This document shows positions 17,752-27,253 of a stretch of 64,000 nt of DNA, one piece after another. Location: NCBI RefSeq assembly GCF_007827555.1, contig NZ_VISS01000004.1, positions 62,001 to 126,000 of the forward strand. Reading direction: 5' to 3'. The notes under the pieces were generated by a model. The model saw only the letters and a list, made by a program, of their open reading frames with translations, had not been told where the DNA came from and searched no databases. The translations under genes were made by a program, and so were the position numbers. Each line of letters starts with the position of its first letter. Within the stretch, counting starts at the first letter, position 1. This stretch comes from Aeribacillus composti (GTDB lineage Bacteria > Bacillota > Bacilli > Bacillales > Aeribacillaceae).

Positions 17752-18018
17752 GTGAATGATAACGAACTTCTTCATGCATACAGAAAACTTTGGTCAAACC
17801 GAACTCTTTCAGTAGGGTCAGATGAGAAAAAAACGTTGGAAGAGGCGATTAAAAAAGAACTCCTCGATGAAATGACTCACCCTAGAGTAAGAAAAAGTCC
17901 AGATAAAAAATTACTAGATGCGCTGAAACGCATTATAGCAGCCGACATTTCACCGGAAGAGAAGCTTGAATTAATCAGCAAGCATATGGAGATGTATGAG
18001 AAAATCTTAACAAAATAA
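17752..18018 (+). CDS. Small helical protein upstream of yojF, unknown function
   Basis: An 88-residue, highly charged, entirely helical protein starting at GTG 17752 behind GAGGTGAATAAAT. No domain is recognised. It ends 14 bases before the likely yojF start, so it appears to be the first gene of the bshB2 unit. The second half (LDALKRIIAADISPEEKLE) may form a helix-turn-helix-like bundle, but no DNA-binding function is claimed. Confidence 0.65.
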   Translation: MNDNELLHAYRKLWSNRTLSVGSDEKKTLEEAIKKELLDEMTHPRVRKSPDKKLLDALKRIIAADISPEEKLELISKHMEMYEKILTK

Positions 18019-18032
18019 AGAAGGTGGAAGCT

Positions 18033-18380
18033 TTGAAACCGATTGATCCGATAAGGGTTCAAAAAATCATTGATTCTTTTTTACATAAAGAGGTGTATAT
18101 TCATCTTGAAACGACAACCGGTGCTTATACTTCACACCACAATCAAAACAGCATGACTATTGTCGCGTTTGTCCGAAATGCAAAAATTACATTTTCACAA
18201 GGTAAAATAAAAGGAACAGGACCATACCGTGTCGGATTAAAAACAGAGGAAGGCTGGGTGTATGCTGAAGGTCTTACCGATTATACCGTTGATGAACAAA
18301 ATCGCCTGCTCATGGCCGGCCACGATCGAGATGGAAAGCTTGCCATTGCATTACAAATTAGTGAAACTCCATTTTCTTAA
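18033..18380 (+). CDS. yojF: YojF family protein (DUF1806), partner of BshB2
   Basis: A 115-residue protein with the family's VYIHLETTTGAYTSH and GPYRVGLKTEEGWVYAEGLT segments. It is found with BshB2 deacetylases in Bacillus and likely supports bacillithiol metabolism, though the mechanism is unknown. AAGAAGGTGG precedes TTG 18033; GTG 18024 overlaps the ribosome-binding site and is unlikely. bshB2 follows after 17 bases. Confidence 0.88.
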   Translation: MKPIDPIRVQKIIDSFLHKEVYIHLETTTGAYTSHHNQNSMTIVAFVRNAKITFSQGKIKGTGPYRVGLKTEEGWVYAEGLTDYTVDEQNRLLMAGHDRDGKLAIALQISETPFS

Positions 18381-18397
18381 AAAGGAGAGAGGAATAA

Positions 18398-19066
18398 ATG
18401 GAAGAGAGGTTATTAGTGATCCTGCCTCATCCCGACGATGAATCGTTCGGAGCAGCAGGACTGATCGCTTTAAAACGGAAAGCAAACGTACCTGTCACGT
18501 ATGCTTGCTGCACTTTAGGCGAAATGGGCCGCAGCATGGGAAAGCCTTTAATCGCCAATAGGGAGACATTAAAAGATATTCGAAAAAAAGAATTGGAGCA
18601 GGTCGCAAAAATTTTAAATATAAACGATTTACGAATGCTCGGCTATCGGGATAAAACATTGGAATTTGAAGATGAAGAAAAATTGGCAGACCACTTTGAA
18701 CAGATCATCCGGGAAGTCAAACCGACCCTTCTTGTCACGTTTTATCCTGGTTATGCTGTTCATCCAGATCACAACGCTTGTGGCGAGGCGGTTATTCGTG
18801 CGGTGAAACGCTTGAAAAGGGAGGAGCGTCCAACCGTTTATTGCATAGCTTTTTCAAACGATCGATTTGAACATATAGGCGAGCCGGATGTAGAAATCGA
18901 TATATCTGAAGTTGCAGATATAAAAATACAGGCATTGAAGGCTCATCGATCGCAAACTTATTCCATCGTAGAAAAAATAGAAGAAGGAGGAAAAGACCTC
19001 CCTCAATTTCAACAATTTTTTCATAAAGAAACGTTCTGGATTTACCCATTTGATGATGAAAAATAA
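18398..19066 (+). CDS. bshB2: Bacillithiol biosynthesis deacetylase BshB2 (YojG)
   Basis: A 222-residue LmbE/PIG-L-family zinc deacetylase. It removes the acetyl group of GlcNAc-malate in bacillithiol synthesis, or acts on bacillithiol S-conjugates. The zinc motif HPDDE (residues 11-15) and the second His motif HPDHNACGEAV are intact. AAAGGAGAG precedes the ATG. It is co-transcribed with yojF. Confidence 0.93.
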   Translation: MEERLLVILPHPDDESFGAAGLIALKRKANVPVTYACCTLGEMGRSMGKPLIANRETLKDIRKKELEQVAKILNINDLRMLGYRDKTLEFEDEEKLADHFEQIIREVKPTLLVTFYPGYAVHPDHNACGEAVIRAVKRLKREERPTVYCIAFSNDRFEHIGEPDVEIDISEVADIKIQALKAHRSQTYSIVEKIEEGGKDLPQFQQFFHKETFWIYPFDDEK

Positions 19067-19122
19067 ACGATCGAATAGGCTGCTTTGAAAATATTTACAA
19101 TACAGGTCTATCATCCTCTTTT

Positions 19123-19152
19123 TTGAAAAAATGATGAATTTTATCTTATAAT
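19123..19152 (+). promoter_or_regulatory. Candidate sigma-A promoter of the LysM endopeptidase gene
   Basis: TTGAAA-N18-TATAAT, about 100 bases upstream of the start codon. Assigned by consensus match only. Confidence 0.5.
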
Positions 19153-19249
19153 ATAGTAAAATATGAAGAAAGTTGTCGATATAATAAGTAAGAAATTTTA
19201 TTGTACGATAAACGAACATAGGATGTCTCATATGAGGAGGAAAGGCTGT

Positions 19250-20332
19250 ATGAAGAAAAAAGTGTTGGGATTAACGACATCCGCGGTTCTTGGATCTTCG
19301 GTTTTCGCAGGAGTCGCTTCCGCTGAAACGATTCGAGTAGAAGCCGGGGATACTCTTTGGGGAATCTCGCAAAGATATAATACTACTGTTGTAAAGTTAA
19401 AAGAAGCAAATGGACTTACAAGCGATACAATATACATAGGTCAGGTTTTAAATATTCCTACAGAAGCATCGTCTTCTCCGAAAGCGAAAGTAACTGCTAA
19501 TAATAAAACAGAGGCGGCTCCTAAACAAACTGGTTCGACATACACAGTGAAAAAAGGCGATACGTTATGGGGCATTGCCAAAAACAACGGAACGTCTGTC
19601 AGCGAATTAAAAAGGCTGAACGGATTAACCAGCGATTTAATTTATCCTGGCCAAGTGTTAAAACTATCTGGATCCAGCCAAGCTGTATCTAGCGAAAAGG
19701 TTAGCGCCAAAGAACAGGTGCAGGCGCCCAAACAAACCTCACAAACTTCAAATAAAGCAAGTTCACAAAATACATATACCGTCCAAAAAGGCGACTCTCT
19801 ATGGAAAATTGCTGTAAAATTTAAATTAACCGTCAATCAATTAAAAGCTGCGAATAACCTTTCATCTGACGTTATTTATCCCGGCCAAGTATTGAAGCTG
19901 TCAGGCTCTTCAGCTGATAGTGCACGTCAAGTGAATTCCGGTACAAAAACGAATTCTGATTCATCTACTCAAAACGGCAAAGTTTTAGTTATGATTCAAG
20001 AAGCCAAAAAATTAGTTGGAGTTCCGTACAGATGGGGCGGAAATACGCCATCTGGTTTTGACTGCAGCGGATTTGTTTACTATGTATTAAACAAAGTGAC
20101 ATCCGTTTCTCGGTTAAGTACAGCCGGTTATTGGAACATGATGAAACCAGTAAGTTCACCAGATGTCGGAGATTTTGTATATTTTTCAACATATAAAGAA
20201 GGTCCTTCCCATATGGGAATCTATCTTGGAAATGGAGATTTCATTCATGCCGGATCAAGTGGCGTGCAAATATCGAATTTAAACCAAAAATATTGGAACG
20301 ATCGATATTTAGGAGCCAGATCTTATTTTTAA
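19250..20332 (+). CDS. Secreted LysM-NlpC/P60 peptidoglycan endopeptidase (CwlS/LytF type)
   Basis: A 360-residue D,L-endopeptidase that cuts wall stem peptides. A signal peptide ends near VASAET. Three LysM repeats follow ([36 protein letters not shown], each ending in GQVL), separated by Ser/Thr/Gln-rich linkers. The C-terminal NlpC/P60 domain has the catalytic cysteine in [10 protein letters not shown] and histidine in [12 protein letters not shown] 19250 follows GAGGAGGAAAGG; an upstream in-frame ATG at 19163 would spoil the signal peptide. CwlS of B. subtilis has four LysM repeats, so this is a shorter relative in the same chromosomal neighbourhood. Confidence 0.9.
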   Translation: MKKKVLGLTTSAVLGSSVFAGVASAETIRVEAGDTLWGISQRYNTTVVKLKEANGLTSDTIYIGQVLNIPTEASSSPKAKVTANNKTEAAPKQTGSTYTVKKGDTLWGIAKNNGTSVSELKRLNGLTSDLIYPGQVLKLSGSSQAVSSEKVSAKEQVQAPKQTSQTSNKASSQNTYTVQKGDSLWKIAVKFKLTVNQLKAANNLSSDVIYPGQVLKLSGSSADSARQVNSGTKTNSDSSTQNGKVLVMIQEAKKLVGVPYRWGGNTPSGFDCSGFVYYVLNKVTSVSRLSTAGYWNMMKPVSSPDVGDFVYFSTYKEGPSHMGIYLGNGDFIHAGSSGVQISNLNQKYWNDRYLGARSYF

Positions 20333-20362
20333 AATTATATTTTGCGAGAATGAGAAACATGA

Positions 20363-20396
20363 AGCAATCAGCCGTTTGTTGGCTGATTGCTTTTTT
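20363..20396 (+). terminator. Strong rho-independent terminator
   Basis: AGCAATCAGCC and GGCTGATTGCT form a perfect 11-pair stem with a T run, after the endopeptidase gene. Confidence 0.9.
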
Positions 20397-21242
20397 AATC
20401 GGAAGAATGATAGAATCGTCTAATTTGCTGATACATCCATCTTACTGGAGATTTTGTATATGTATGAAATTTAGGGTTGTTAAAAATTTTCCGGCATTAT
20501 TGACAAGAAATACAATTGTATATAAAAATTTATATTTTGCAACGAATTCAGCAAATGATATGGAATAATTTTAGAAAATAAGGCATACTCTGTTGATCTG
20601 AAGGAGGTGCTATAGGTATTGATTAGGAGCACGGTCATACAGGATATTACAGATATTGTAAATCTGTTCGGTGGGACGGACTCTACCATGTAAATATATT
20701 CAATTAATATCTACTAACATGAGGTGAAGAAGCTATTGGAAGTTAGTGAAATTTAAAGAAAACGTGAGAATTTTGAAGAAAATTAAAGTTTATAGAGGGA
20801 GGGCGAAATGATCCCAACACCATTTTATTATTATGCTTTTAGGCTGAGAAGTGATATCCAAGCTGTAAAGAATGCTTTACTTCCCCCTAAAACATCGGTC
20901 TGCTTGAGGGTCAAATCAATCGCTTACAAATAATAAAACGAGTGACTTGCGGACGACTGGATTATTTTTGTTAGAGAAACAGGTGCTTTATCGATTGTGA
21001 TAACTATTGTGAAATAACAAATATAAACTTGTTTTCAACCCTTACTCGTTTTCATAAAAAATTTCGTAAGAACCATATTTAAAATCATTTCTAAACAAAA
21101 GATCGAAGTCATCACGAGAAACCATGTCTTCTATCTACAACAATCATCTGGTAGACCGATTGATCATCCCTTGAAAGCAATGGTTGGATTTTAAAAAATT
21201 CTATACGAAAAAATCTTGTCTCAATCGAGGTGTAAATAGATA
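20397..21242. other. Long AT-rich intergenic region upstream of the lysine riboswitch
   Basis: About 850 bases without a recognised family. Apart from one possible 41-codon frame (20808-20933), I see only scattered ribosome-binding-site-like runs (for example GAAGGAGGTGC near 20601) followed by early stops. These suggest decayed genes. Confidence 0.4.
20808..20933 (+). CDS. Possible 41-residue peptide with strong ribosome-binding site
   Basis: ATG 20808 follows GAGGGAGGGCGAA at good spacing and opens a 41-codon frame (MIPTPFYYYAFRLRSDIQAV and onward). There is no membrane helix and no known family. It may be the remaining N-terminus of a lost gene or a real small protein. Confidence 0.25.
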   Translation: MIPTPFYYYAFRLRSDIQAVKNALLPPKTSVCLRVKSIAYK

Positions 21243-21271
21243 TTGTTTTTGCACAAAAATTGTTTTATAAT
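21243..21271 (+). promoter_or_regulatory. Sigma-A promoter of the lysP leader
   Basis: TTGTTT-N17-TATAAT, with ideal spacing and a perfect -10. Transcription would begin near 21278, just before the lysine riboswitch. Confidence 0.7.
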
Positions 21272-21305
21272 CATTATGGAATTAAATAAATAGCATCCTC
21301 ATTCA

Positions 21306-21502
21306 CCCGATGAGGTAGAGGTTGCGGCTTTTATGAGTACTGCGAACGAGATGCAGAGAACATTGAAGACTTCGCTGGAAAGGGAAAGCCGCCGAAGTTC
21401 GCACATTTCTCTGGATGTGCGGACTGGGGTTGCCACCGAACAGGGGCAGCACTGTCACGGTTTGCCTGAAGAAAAGCAGCCGTGGAGCGCTATCTTCACG
21501 GA
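21306..21502 (+). ncRNA. Lysine riboswitch (L box) aptamer
   Basis: The conserved L-box blocks occur in order: GAGGTAGAGGTTGCG, ATGAGTA, GGAAAGGGAAAGCCGCCGAA, CTGGGGTTGCCACCGAACAG and GCCGTGGAGCGCTATC. The 5' GAGGTAG can pair with CTATCTTC to close P1. It lies between a sigma-A promoter and an intrinsic terminator and, further on, a lysine-permease gene, which fits control by premature termination when lysine is plentiful. Confidence 0.93.
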
Positions 21503-21529
21503 AGGGTTGATACGGGTAATGTTTGTATT

Positions 21530-21558
21530 GCCGCCGAATCACCTTCGGCGGCTTTTTT
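21530..21558 (+). terminator. Riboswitch-controlled terminator
   Basis: GCCGCCGAA and TTCGGCGGC form a perfect nine-pair stem with six T residues, 28 bases after the aptamer. It is the expected expression platform of the lysine riboswitch, and is also the type of site used by group IIC introns. Confidence 0.9.
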
Positions 21559-21559
21559 G

Positions 21560-22012
21560 GTGCGCCCAGCATGGGTGTAATCTCTAGGGTGAAAGTCCCG
21601 AGCTGCAAAGGCAGAAGAGCAGTTAGCTTAACGCAAGGGGATGGTGCGGCTATTTTGCCTTGGCAGATACGCCAAGTAAGTTCAAAGAATTTGGCGAATG
21701 GATCAGACGAAGACTTCGAATGTGTTTATGGAAAGAGTGGAAAACGCCGAAAACAAAAATTCGGAAACTCAGAGGATTAAGTGTTCCAACGCATAAGCCA
21801 TTCGAGTGGGGTAATACGCAAGAAATACTGTCGGATTGCCTGCAGTCCCATTCTACACAAAACCCTCGACAACTCCTACTGGAGTCGACAAGGGTTAAGA
21901 AGTCTATTCGAAAGATATCAATTTCTGCGTCATCTTAATTGAACCGCCGTATACTGAACGGTACGTACGGTGGTGTGAGAGGTCGGGGGTTAGTCACCCA
22001 CTCCTACTCGAT
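21560..22012 (+). mobile_element. Group IIC intron, internally deleted (Oceanobacillus iheyensis I1 type)
   Basis: The 5' end GTGCGCCCAGCATGGGTG and the following block (AGGGTGAAAGTCCCGA, AAGGCAGAAG, CAGTTAGCTTAACGCAAGGG) match the start of domain I of O. iheyensis-like group IIC introns. The 3' end has domain V (GAACCGCCGTATACTGAACG paired with GGTACGTACGGTGG, then GTGTGAGAGG) and domain VI (TCGGGGGTTAGTCACCCACT, then CCTACTCGAT). The middle is deleted: most of domains I-IV and most of the reverse-transcriptase/maturase gene are gone. It lies one base after the T run of a terminator, the normal target of class C introns, in the sense orientation to lysP. Confidence 0.88.
21645..21942 (+). 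pseudogene. C-terminal remnant of the group II intron reverse transcriptase/maturase
   Basis: The frame reads GYFALADTPSKFKEFGEW, then IRRRLRMCLWKEWK and PTHKPFEWGNT. A frameshift near 21816 is needed to continue as RKKYCRIACSPILHKTLD, then NSYWSRQGLRSLFERYQF and RHLN-stop. This is the typical maturase (X) region and C-terminus of intron-encoded proteins. All reverse-transcriptase motifs are missing, so no functional protein is made. Confidence 0.85.
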
Positions 22013-22061
22013 TATCACCCGGCTCCTTTCCATGACAAAGAAAAAAGGAGCGATGAAAACA

Positions 22062-23528
22062 ATGGAAAGCGTTATTAAAAAGAAGGAAACAGCTACGACC
22101 GCCCATTCTTCGCCTAACCAGCTTCGACGCAAGCTAAAAACAAGGCATTTAACGATGATTTCTCTTGGTGGGACGATTGGCACTGGATTGTTTTTAGCCA
22201 GCGGTGGAGCAATTCATACTGCTGGGCCGGGCGGAGCGCTGGTAGCGTATATTGCAATTGGTATAATGGTGTATTTTTTGATGACCAGTCTTGCAGAAAT
22301 GGCAGCTTATATGCCAGTTACTGGAACGTTTAGTACGTATGCAACTAAGTTTGTCGATCCTGCGCTCGGATTTGCTCTAGGATGGAATTACTGGTACAAC
22401 TGGGCCATTACGATTGCCGCAGAGCTCTCTGCTGTGACTATAATTATGAAATTTTGGTTTCCTGATAGTCCTTCACTTTTATGGAGCGCTTTATGCTTAG
22501 TGGTTATGTTTCTGCTTAATTATTTATCCGTAAAAGGATTTGGCGAAGCAGAATATTGGTTTTCGCTCATTAAAGTAGTAACAGTCATTATTTTTCTTAT
22601 TGTCAGCTTTTTAATAATTGTAGGTATTATGGGTGGTGAAGCGGTTGGATTTAAAAACTTCACCATCGGCGACGCTCCATTCCATGGTGGTTTCATGGCG
22701 ACTCTCGGCATTTTTATGGCGGCGGGTTTTTCTTTCCAAGGAACAGAGCTGCTTGGAGTTGCAGCAGGTGAAAGCGAGGATCCGAAACGTAACATTCCTC
22801 GCGCCATTCGGCAAGTATTTTGGCGCATTTTGCTATTTTATATATTGGCTATTTTAGCAATCGGACTTCTTATTCCATATACGAATGAAAATCTAGCGAA
22901 TAGCGATGTTACGGTCAGCCCGTTTACTCTCGTTTTTGACAAAGCTGGCATTGCGTTCGCTGCATCCGTTATGAATGCTGTCATTTTAACAGCGGTTTTA
23001 TCAGCTGGAAACTCTGGTATGTATGCGTCTACTCGGATGCTTTGGGGGCTAGCAAAAGAGGGGAAAGCGCCAAAATTTCTGGCTAAGTTGAATCGCCGGG
23101 GAGTCCCTGTTAATGCATTACTGGTTACTGCTTCATTAGGAACGCTTGCTTTCTTGGCTTCGTTTTTTGGGGATGGGATCGTCTATGTATGGTTATTAAA
23201 TGCTTCTGGTATGTCGGGGTTCATTGCATGGCTTGGCATTGCAATCAGTCACTATCGTTTCCGCAAAGCGTATGTTGCGCAAGGGAGAGATCTCCGTGAT
23301 CTTCCTTACAAAGCAAAATGGTTTCCATTCGGACCGCTGTTCGCTCTGGTACTTTGCGCGGTCGTCATTTTGGGACAGAACTACAGGGCCTTCATGGGAG
23401 AATCAATCGACTGGTACGGTATTCTCGTTTCTTACATTGGATTGCCATTGTTTTTAGCAGTTTGGTTTGGCTATAAAATCGTGAAAAAGACAAAGGTCGT
23501 TCCTCTCGATGAATGTGAATTAGACTAA
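22062..23528 (+). CDS. lysP: Lysine-specific permease LysP
   Basis: A 488-residue, 12-helix APC-superfamily amino acid permease. HLTMISLGGTIGTGLFLASG near residue 40, GWNYWYNWAITIAAELSAV and GFSFQGTELLGVAAGESEDP are typical of LysP. Length equals the usual size of the family. ATG 22062 follows AAAGGAG at 11 bases; ATG 22053 and ATG 22032 are alternatives. The lysine riboswitch upstream strongly supports lysine as substrate. The group IIC intron remnant lies between the riboswitch terminator and this gene, so the unspliced mRNA has a long structured leader. Confidence 0.92.
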   Translation: MESVIKKKETATTAHSSPNQLRRKLKTRHLTMISLGGTIGTGLFLASGGAIHTAGPGGALVAYIAIGIMVYFLMTSLAEMAAYMPVTGTFSTYATKFVDPALGFALGWNYWYNWAITIAAELSAVTIIMKFWFPDSPSLLWSALCLVVMFLLNYLSVKGFGEAEYWFSLIKVVTVIIFLIVSFLIIVGIMGGEAVGFKNFTIGDAPFHGGFMATLGIFMAAGFSFQGTELLGVAAGESEDPKRNIPRAIRQVFWRILLFYILAILAIGLLIPYTNENLANSDVTVSPFTLVFDKAGIAFAASVMNAVILTAVLSAGNSGMYASTRMLWGLAKEGKAPKFLAKLNRRGVPVNALLVTASLGTLAFLASFFGDGIVYVWLLNASGMSGFIAWLGIAISHYRFRKAYVAQGRDLRDLPYKAKWFPFGPLFALVLCAVVILGQNYRAFMGESIDWYGILVSYIGLPLFLAVWFGYKIVKKTKVVPLDECELD

Positions 23529-24355
23529 AAAGCCGCTTGAAAAGACGCATTAGTATCCAAAATCTGCACGCTCGGTGTTCAATGGATTTTGTATGCCATC
23601 ACAACGACGAAAACGCTCGTATGGTGCAGGACAAGTGTAAACGAATGATGGTCCAATCAGAAAAGCCGCTCTTTCTTGATACGGAGCGGCATTCATCAGT
23701 TAAAGGGAAAGCTTCAACTTTTCCATCAAATGATTTGTTCTTTTTATTCCGATAATTAAGATTGTCTGTTCAGAGCTTCCAACATCCAGAGATGGGGGAA
23801 TGGCGGAAAGGCGTCTTTCATTTGGTAAGATAGAAAACGATTGGATTGAATCCATTCCTCCCTATATAGATGTAACTTGACATGTTAACATCTGTATGGA
23901 TATGTAGCTTGGACCGTTTTTCGACGGTCTGAAAATAGGTGTCTTTTCTTAATGTTGCCAAAATGTTAAATGATACATTTGAATTACAAGATCTATATAT
24001 AATTTTAACTAAGCTACTGGTATGCGAAAGTTGGGTTCAATATAAATAAATTTCTATATAATTTATTGATTTATAGGGGGCTGTCTAATAAGTCGATTTT
24101 TGGGCTTATAGACGCCCCTTTAACTTTTTTTAAAACGTTGATATATTCATGCTTATGATTTTCTGATTTTATGCATTTTGACTTTCTGGACAATCCCAGT
24201 AGTACAAACCACGTCTATGGCTTGTGCTGTCTGTAAAAATTATAATATTTTAAATTCAAAAGAATCTTAAAAATTAATGTGTTAAAAAAGGATATGATAT
24301 AGTTATGTAGTGAAACAATATAAAAAAGAACGTGATGATTAGAAAGGAAATTTTT
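23529..24355. other. Intergenic region with one MITE-like element
   Basis: About 830 bases after lysP. GCCGCT and AGCGGC near 23664-23690 could form a weak hairpin. A short inverted-end element occupies 24076-24198. No gene is recognised in the rest. Confidence 0.5.
24076..24198. repeat. MITE-like element, copy A
   Basis: It begins GGGGGCTGTCTAATAAGTC and ends GACTTTCTGGACAATCCC, imperfect inverted ends. It is alignable along its length with the reverse complement of 58238-58356, sharing GCTTAT-GACGCCCC, AAACGTTGATATAT and GACTTTCTGGACA. It is too short to code for a transposase, so it is a non-autonomous element, probably moved by an insertion-sequence transposase with GGGGCTGTC-type ends. 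Confidence 0.75.
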
Positions 24356-25240
24356 ATGATGTCTTTAGAGCTTCATTTGCCAAAAGAAATAATAAATGTA
24401 ATTGAATCTCGCAAAAAGCGGGTGCATTCTGATCAAGATCAAAGATTAATTGGACAAGGCGGTTTTTTGTCTGACGATCCAGTCATTTTGTATGATGCGC
24501 TGGTGGCATTGGCCCTTGGAAAAAATGTTTTGTTAAAAGGACCGACCGGTGCTGGGAAAACGAAACTTGCTGAAACGCTGTCATCATTTTTTTCTCAGCC
24601 GATGCACAGCATTAACTGTTCAGTTGATCTTGATGCCGAAGCATTGCTTGGATATAAAACGATCGTCAATTCCAGCAATCAAACAGCCATTGAGTTTGTC
24701 GAAGGACCTGTTATTCAGGCGATGAAAAAAGGGCATTTTTTATATATAGATGAAATCAATATGGCGAAACCTGAGACATTGCCAATTTTAAATGGGGTGC
24801 TAGATTACCGGAGGCGGATCACGAATCCATTTACACAAGAGGTTGTGGCGGCGAAAGAGGGATTTGGTGTCATCGCAGCTATTAACGAAGGGTATGTAGG
24901 GACGGTTCCGTTAAACGAAGCGTTGAAAAACCGATTCGTCGTGATTGATGTTCCATATGTACAAAATGAAAAGTTAAAACAAGTGCTCACTGAGCAGTCT
25001 TCTTTAAAAGATGAAAAGCTGATAGAAAAATTTCTCACATTATCCAGCGACATTATTACACAAGTAAAAATCGGGAAGGTTTCGGAAGAAGCAGCTTCCA
25101 TCCGGGCTTTGATCGATGCCTGCGATTTGTCGGTTTATTTGCCCCCTTTAAGAGCGATTGAACGGGCCATTGCAGCAAAATTGGATGATGAGCTGGAAAA
25201 AAGAGCGATCATGAACATTGCAGAAACCGTTTTTGAGTGA
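24356..25240 (+). CDS. yojN: MoxR-type AAA+ ATPase YojN
   Basis: A 294-residue AAA+ ATPase with Walker [10 protein letters not shown] (about residue 63), Walker [11 protein letters not shown] and sensor-1 [18 protein letters not shown]. MoxR ATPases act as chaperones with von Willebrand factor A proteins; the VWA partner YojO is encoded ten bases downstream. ATG 24356 follows AGAAAGGAAA; the frame is open to an ATG at 24332. As in B. subtilis, the pair lies next to odhAB. The client process is unknown. Confidence 0.9.
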   Translation: MMSLELHLPKEIINVIESRKKRVHSDQDQRLIGQGGFLSDDPVILYDALVALALGKNVLLKGPTGAGKTKLAETLSSFFSQPMHSINCSVDLDAEALLGYKTIVNSSNQTAIEFVEGPVIQAMKKGHFLYIDEINMAKPETLPILNGVLDYRRRITNPFTQEVVAAKEGFGVIAAINEGYVGTVPLNEALKNRFVVIDVPYVQNEKLKQVLTEQSSLKDEKLIEKFLTLSSDIITQVKIGKVSEEAASIRALIDACDLSVYLPPLRAIERAIAAKLDDELEKRAIMNIAETVFE

Positions 25241-25250
25241 GGGAAATCCG

Positions 25251-27167
25251 ATGCATTATATAAAATTTAATGATGAAATCATAGATTCAATGTTAATGAT
25301 GGAGCTGTCCGACTTAGCGCAAACATTGACAAAACGAAGAGATATCGATATCGCTTTTGCCGTTCAGTCTTACTTTCATCCAGCAGAACAAAAAATTTAT
25401 ATTAGCCATTTTTGGAACGATCGTGCGGAAGAAGACAAGCTTGCAGGATTTAAATCAGACATTTATTTGCGCGCAATTGGCAGCTATTATTATACGGATT
25501 TTCATCAAATTGCTGCATTTCATGATCTCGTTCGGACATTACATCATCAAAAATTTGCAAAACAGCTGTTGATGCTGCTTGAAGATGTCCGGATTGAAGA
25601 ACTGGTTAAACGCGATCGTCCCGGGACAAAGCGCTATTTCCGCAAGCGGCTGAATATTTATAAAAAATATTACCGTGATCAGCTGAAAGCAAGCCTTGAT
25701 CGGGGATTTGCAACCGATGCGCTCTTTGCGGCCCTGTATGAAATGGCTACGGCCACATCACCTGTTTTGAATGTACCAGAAATAAGCGTCCAAATAGATG
25801 AACTGCTGCCTTTCGTGAAGGAACAAGTGATGAACGTATACGATGCAAATAGCACGAAAGAAGTTTCCGATATTGTCCTGAAGACGATGAGGCTGTTGGA
25901 TGAAGTGTTGAAAAAAGATTTGATCCATACTTATTTCATTTTGCCTGATTTATCGGAAAAAGATCTCCATACCTTGACTTTTGACGACATGAAACGAAAA
26001 GACCGGCTTCAAAATCATGATGCACTGGATAATGTAAAAAAGGGCGATGAAGATCTTCATAATGAAAAAATGGCCATATGGCATCGTGAAACATCCACAC
26101 CGACGAAAAGCTTTTTGCAATTTGATTTAGAACAAGGAACGCAAACGAATTTAATAGATGAACATGCAAGGCAAACTGAGACGGGAGATCAGGCGCTTGT
26201 GATTGTGGAAGGTTCAGCTAGACAGACTCAAAACAATTATTATGACGAAGTAAATGCTGATGAAAAGCTGCAAAAAGAAGTAGAGCAAGAAATACAACAA
26301 CAACTCGGGAAGGAAAACAAGCATGCAAAAGCATATTTCCTGACGGCAAACATGCCAAAGGAAGCAGAAAAATCTGCGTATGAAAAGGAATTGCAGCAAT
26401 TGATCGTGTACAAAAAACGTTTGCAGCGAATCATTCAAAAAACGCTTGAACATAAAAAGACATATCCAAAACAAGATGAACATTTCGGCAGATTGAATAA
26501 AAAGCTGTTGCGTCTATGGACGGATGAAAACCCGAAGCTTTTTTTCAAAAAAAGGAATCCTGCGAATGATCTTGACGGGGTGTTTACACTGCTCGTCGAC
26601 TGCTCTGCATCCATGCACGACAAAATGGAAGAAACGAAACGAGGCATTATTTTGTTTCATGAAACGTTAAAGTCCGTTCGGGTTCCACATCAAATTGTCG
26701 GTTTTTGGGAAGACTCGGCAAACAGTACAGAAAACAACCAGCCGAACTATTTCAAAAAAGTAATCAACTTCGAAACTTCACTTAGCTCCAGTTCAGGACC
26801 AGAAATCATGCAGCTTTTGCCTGAAGAAGATAACCGCGACGGTTTTGCGATCCGGCATATGACAAACGAACTGCTTGCAAGAAAAGAGAAGCAAAAATTT
26901 CTTCTTGTTTTTTCAGACGGTGAGCCTGCTGCCTACGGATATGATCAAAACGGAATTGTCGATACACATGAAGCCGTAATGAATGCACGAAAGCACGGTA
27001 TAGAGGTGCTGAACATATTTTTATCCGCCGGAGCAGTTGAAGAAAGCAAAAGAAAGGTAATGAAAACGATTTATGGAAAACACAGCATCATGGTGCAAAA
27101 TATCACAGAACTCCCGGACGTCTTGTTCCCGCTTTTGAAAAAATTGCTGCAAAAAACAATCGAATAA
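25251..27167 (+). CDS. yojO: VWA-domain protein YojO, partner of YojN
   Basis: A 638-residue cytosolic protein. The C-terminal third carries a VWA domain with the MIDAS motif DCSAS (LLVDCSASMHDKM) and FSDGEPAAYGY. The middle (about 270-430) is charged, with helical coiled-coil-like segments. ATG 25251 follows GAGGG; the frame overlaps yojN upstream but that part lacks a ribosome-binding site. MoxR/VWA pairs assemble or activate other proteins or enzymes; the target here is not known. Confidence 0.9.
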   Translation: MHYIKFNDEIIDSMLMMELSDLAQTLTKRRDIDIAFAVQSYFHPAEQKIYISHFWNDRAEEDKLAGFKSDIYLRAIGSYYYTDFHQIAAFHDLVRTLHHQKFAKQLLMLLEDVRIEELVKRDRPGTKRYFRKRLNIYKKYYRDQLKASLDRGFATDALFAALYEMATATSPVLNVPEISVQIDELLPFVKEQVMNVYDANSTKEVSDIVLKTMRLLDEVLKKDLIHTYFILPDLSEKDLHTLTFDDMKRKDRLQNHDALDNVKKGDEDLHNEKMAIWHRETSTPTKSFLQFDLEQGTQTNLIDEHARQTETGDQALVIVEGSARQTQNNYYDEVNADEKLQKEVEQEIQQQLGKENKHAKAYFLTANMPKEAEKSAYEKELQQLIVYKKRLQRIIQKTLEHKKTYPKQDEHFGRLNKKLLRLWTDENPKLFFKKRNPANDLDGVFTLLVDCSASMHDKMEETKRGIILFHETLKSVRVPHQIVGFWEDSANSTENNQPNYFKKVINFETSLSSSSGPEIMQLLPEEDNRDGFAIRHMTNELLARKEKQKFLLVFSDGEPAAYGYDQNGIVDTHEAVMNARKHGIEVLNIFLSAGAVEESKRKVMKTIYGKHSIMVQNITELPDVLFPLLKKLLQKTIE

Positions 27168-27253
27168 ACCGCCAAAACATGGCAGAATACAACATGTATT
27201 CAAAAAATCAAGAAAATTATTATATAAAGATGCTAATTTTTAAGTAAATACTA

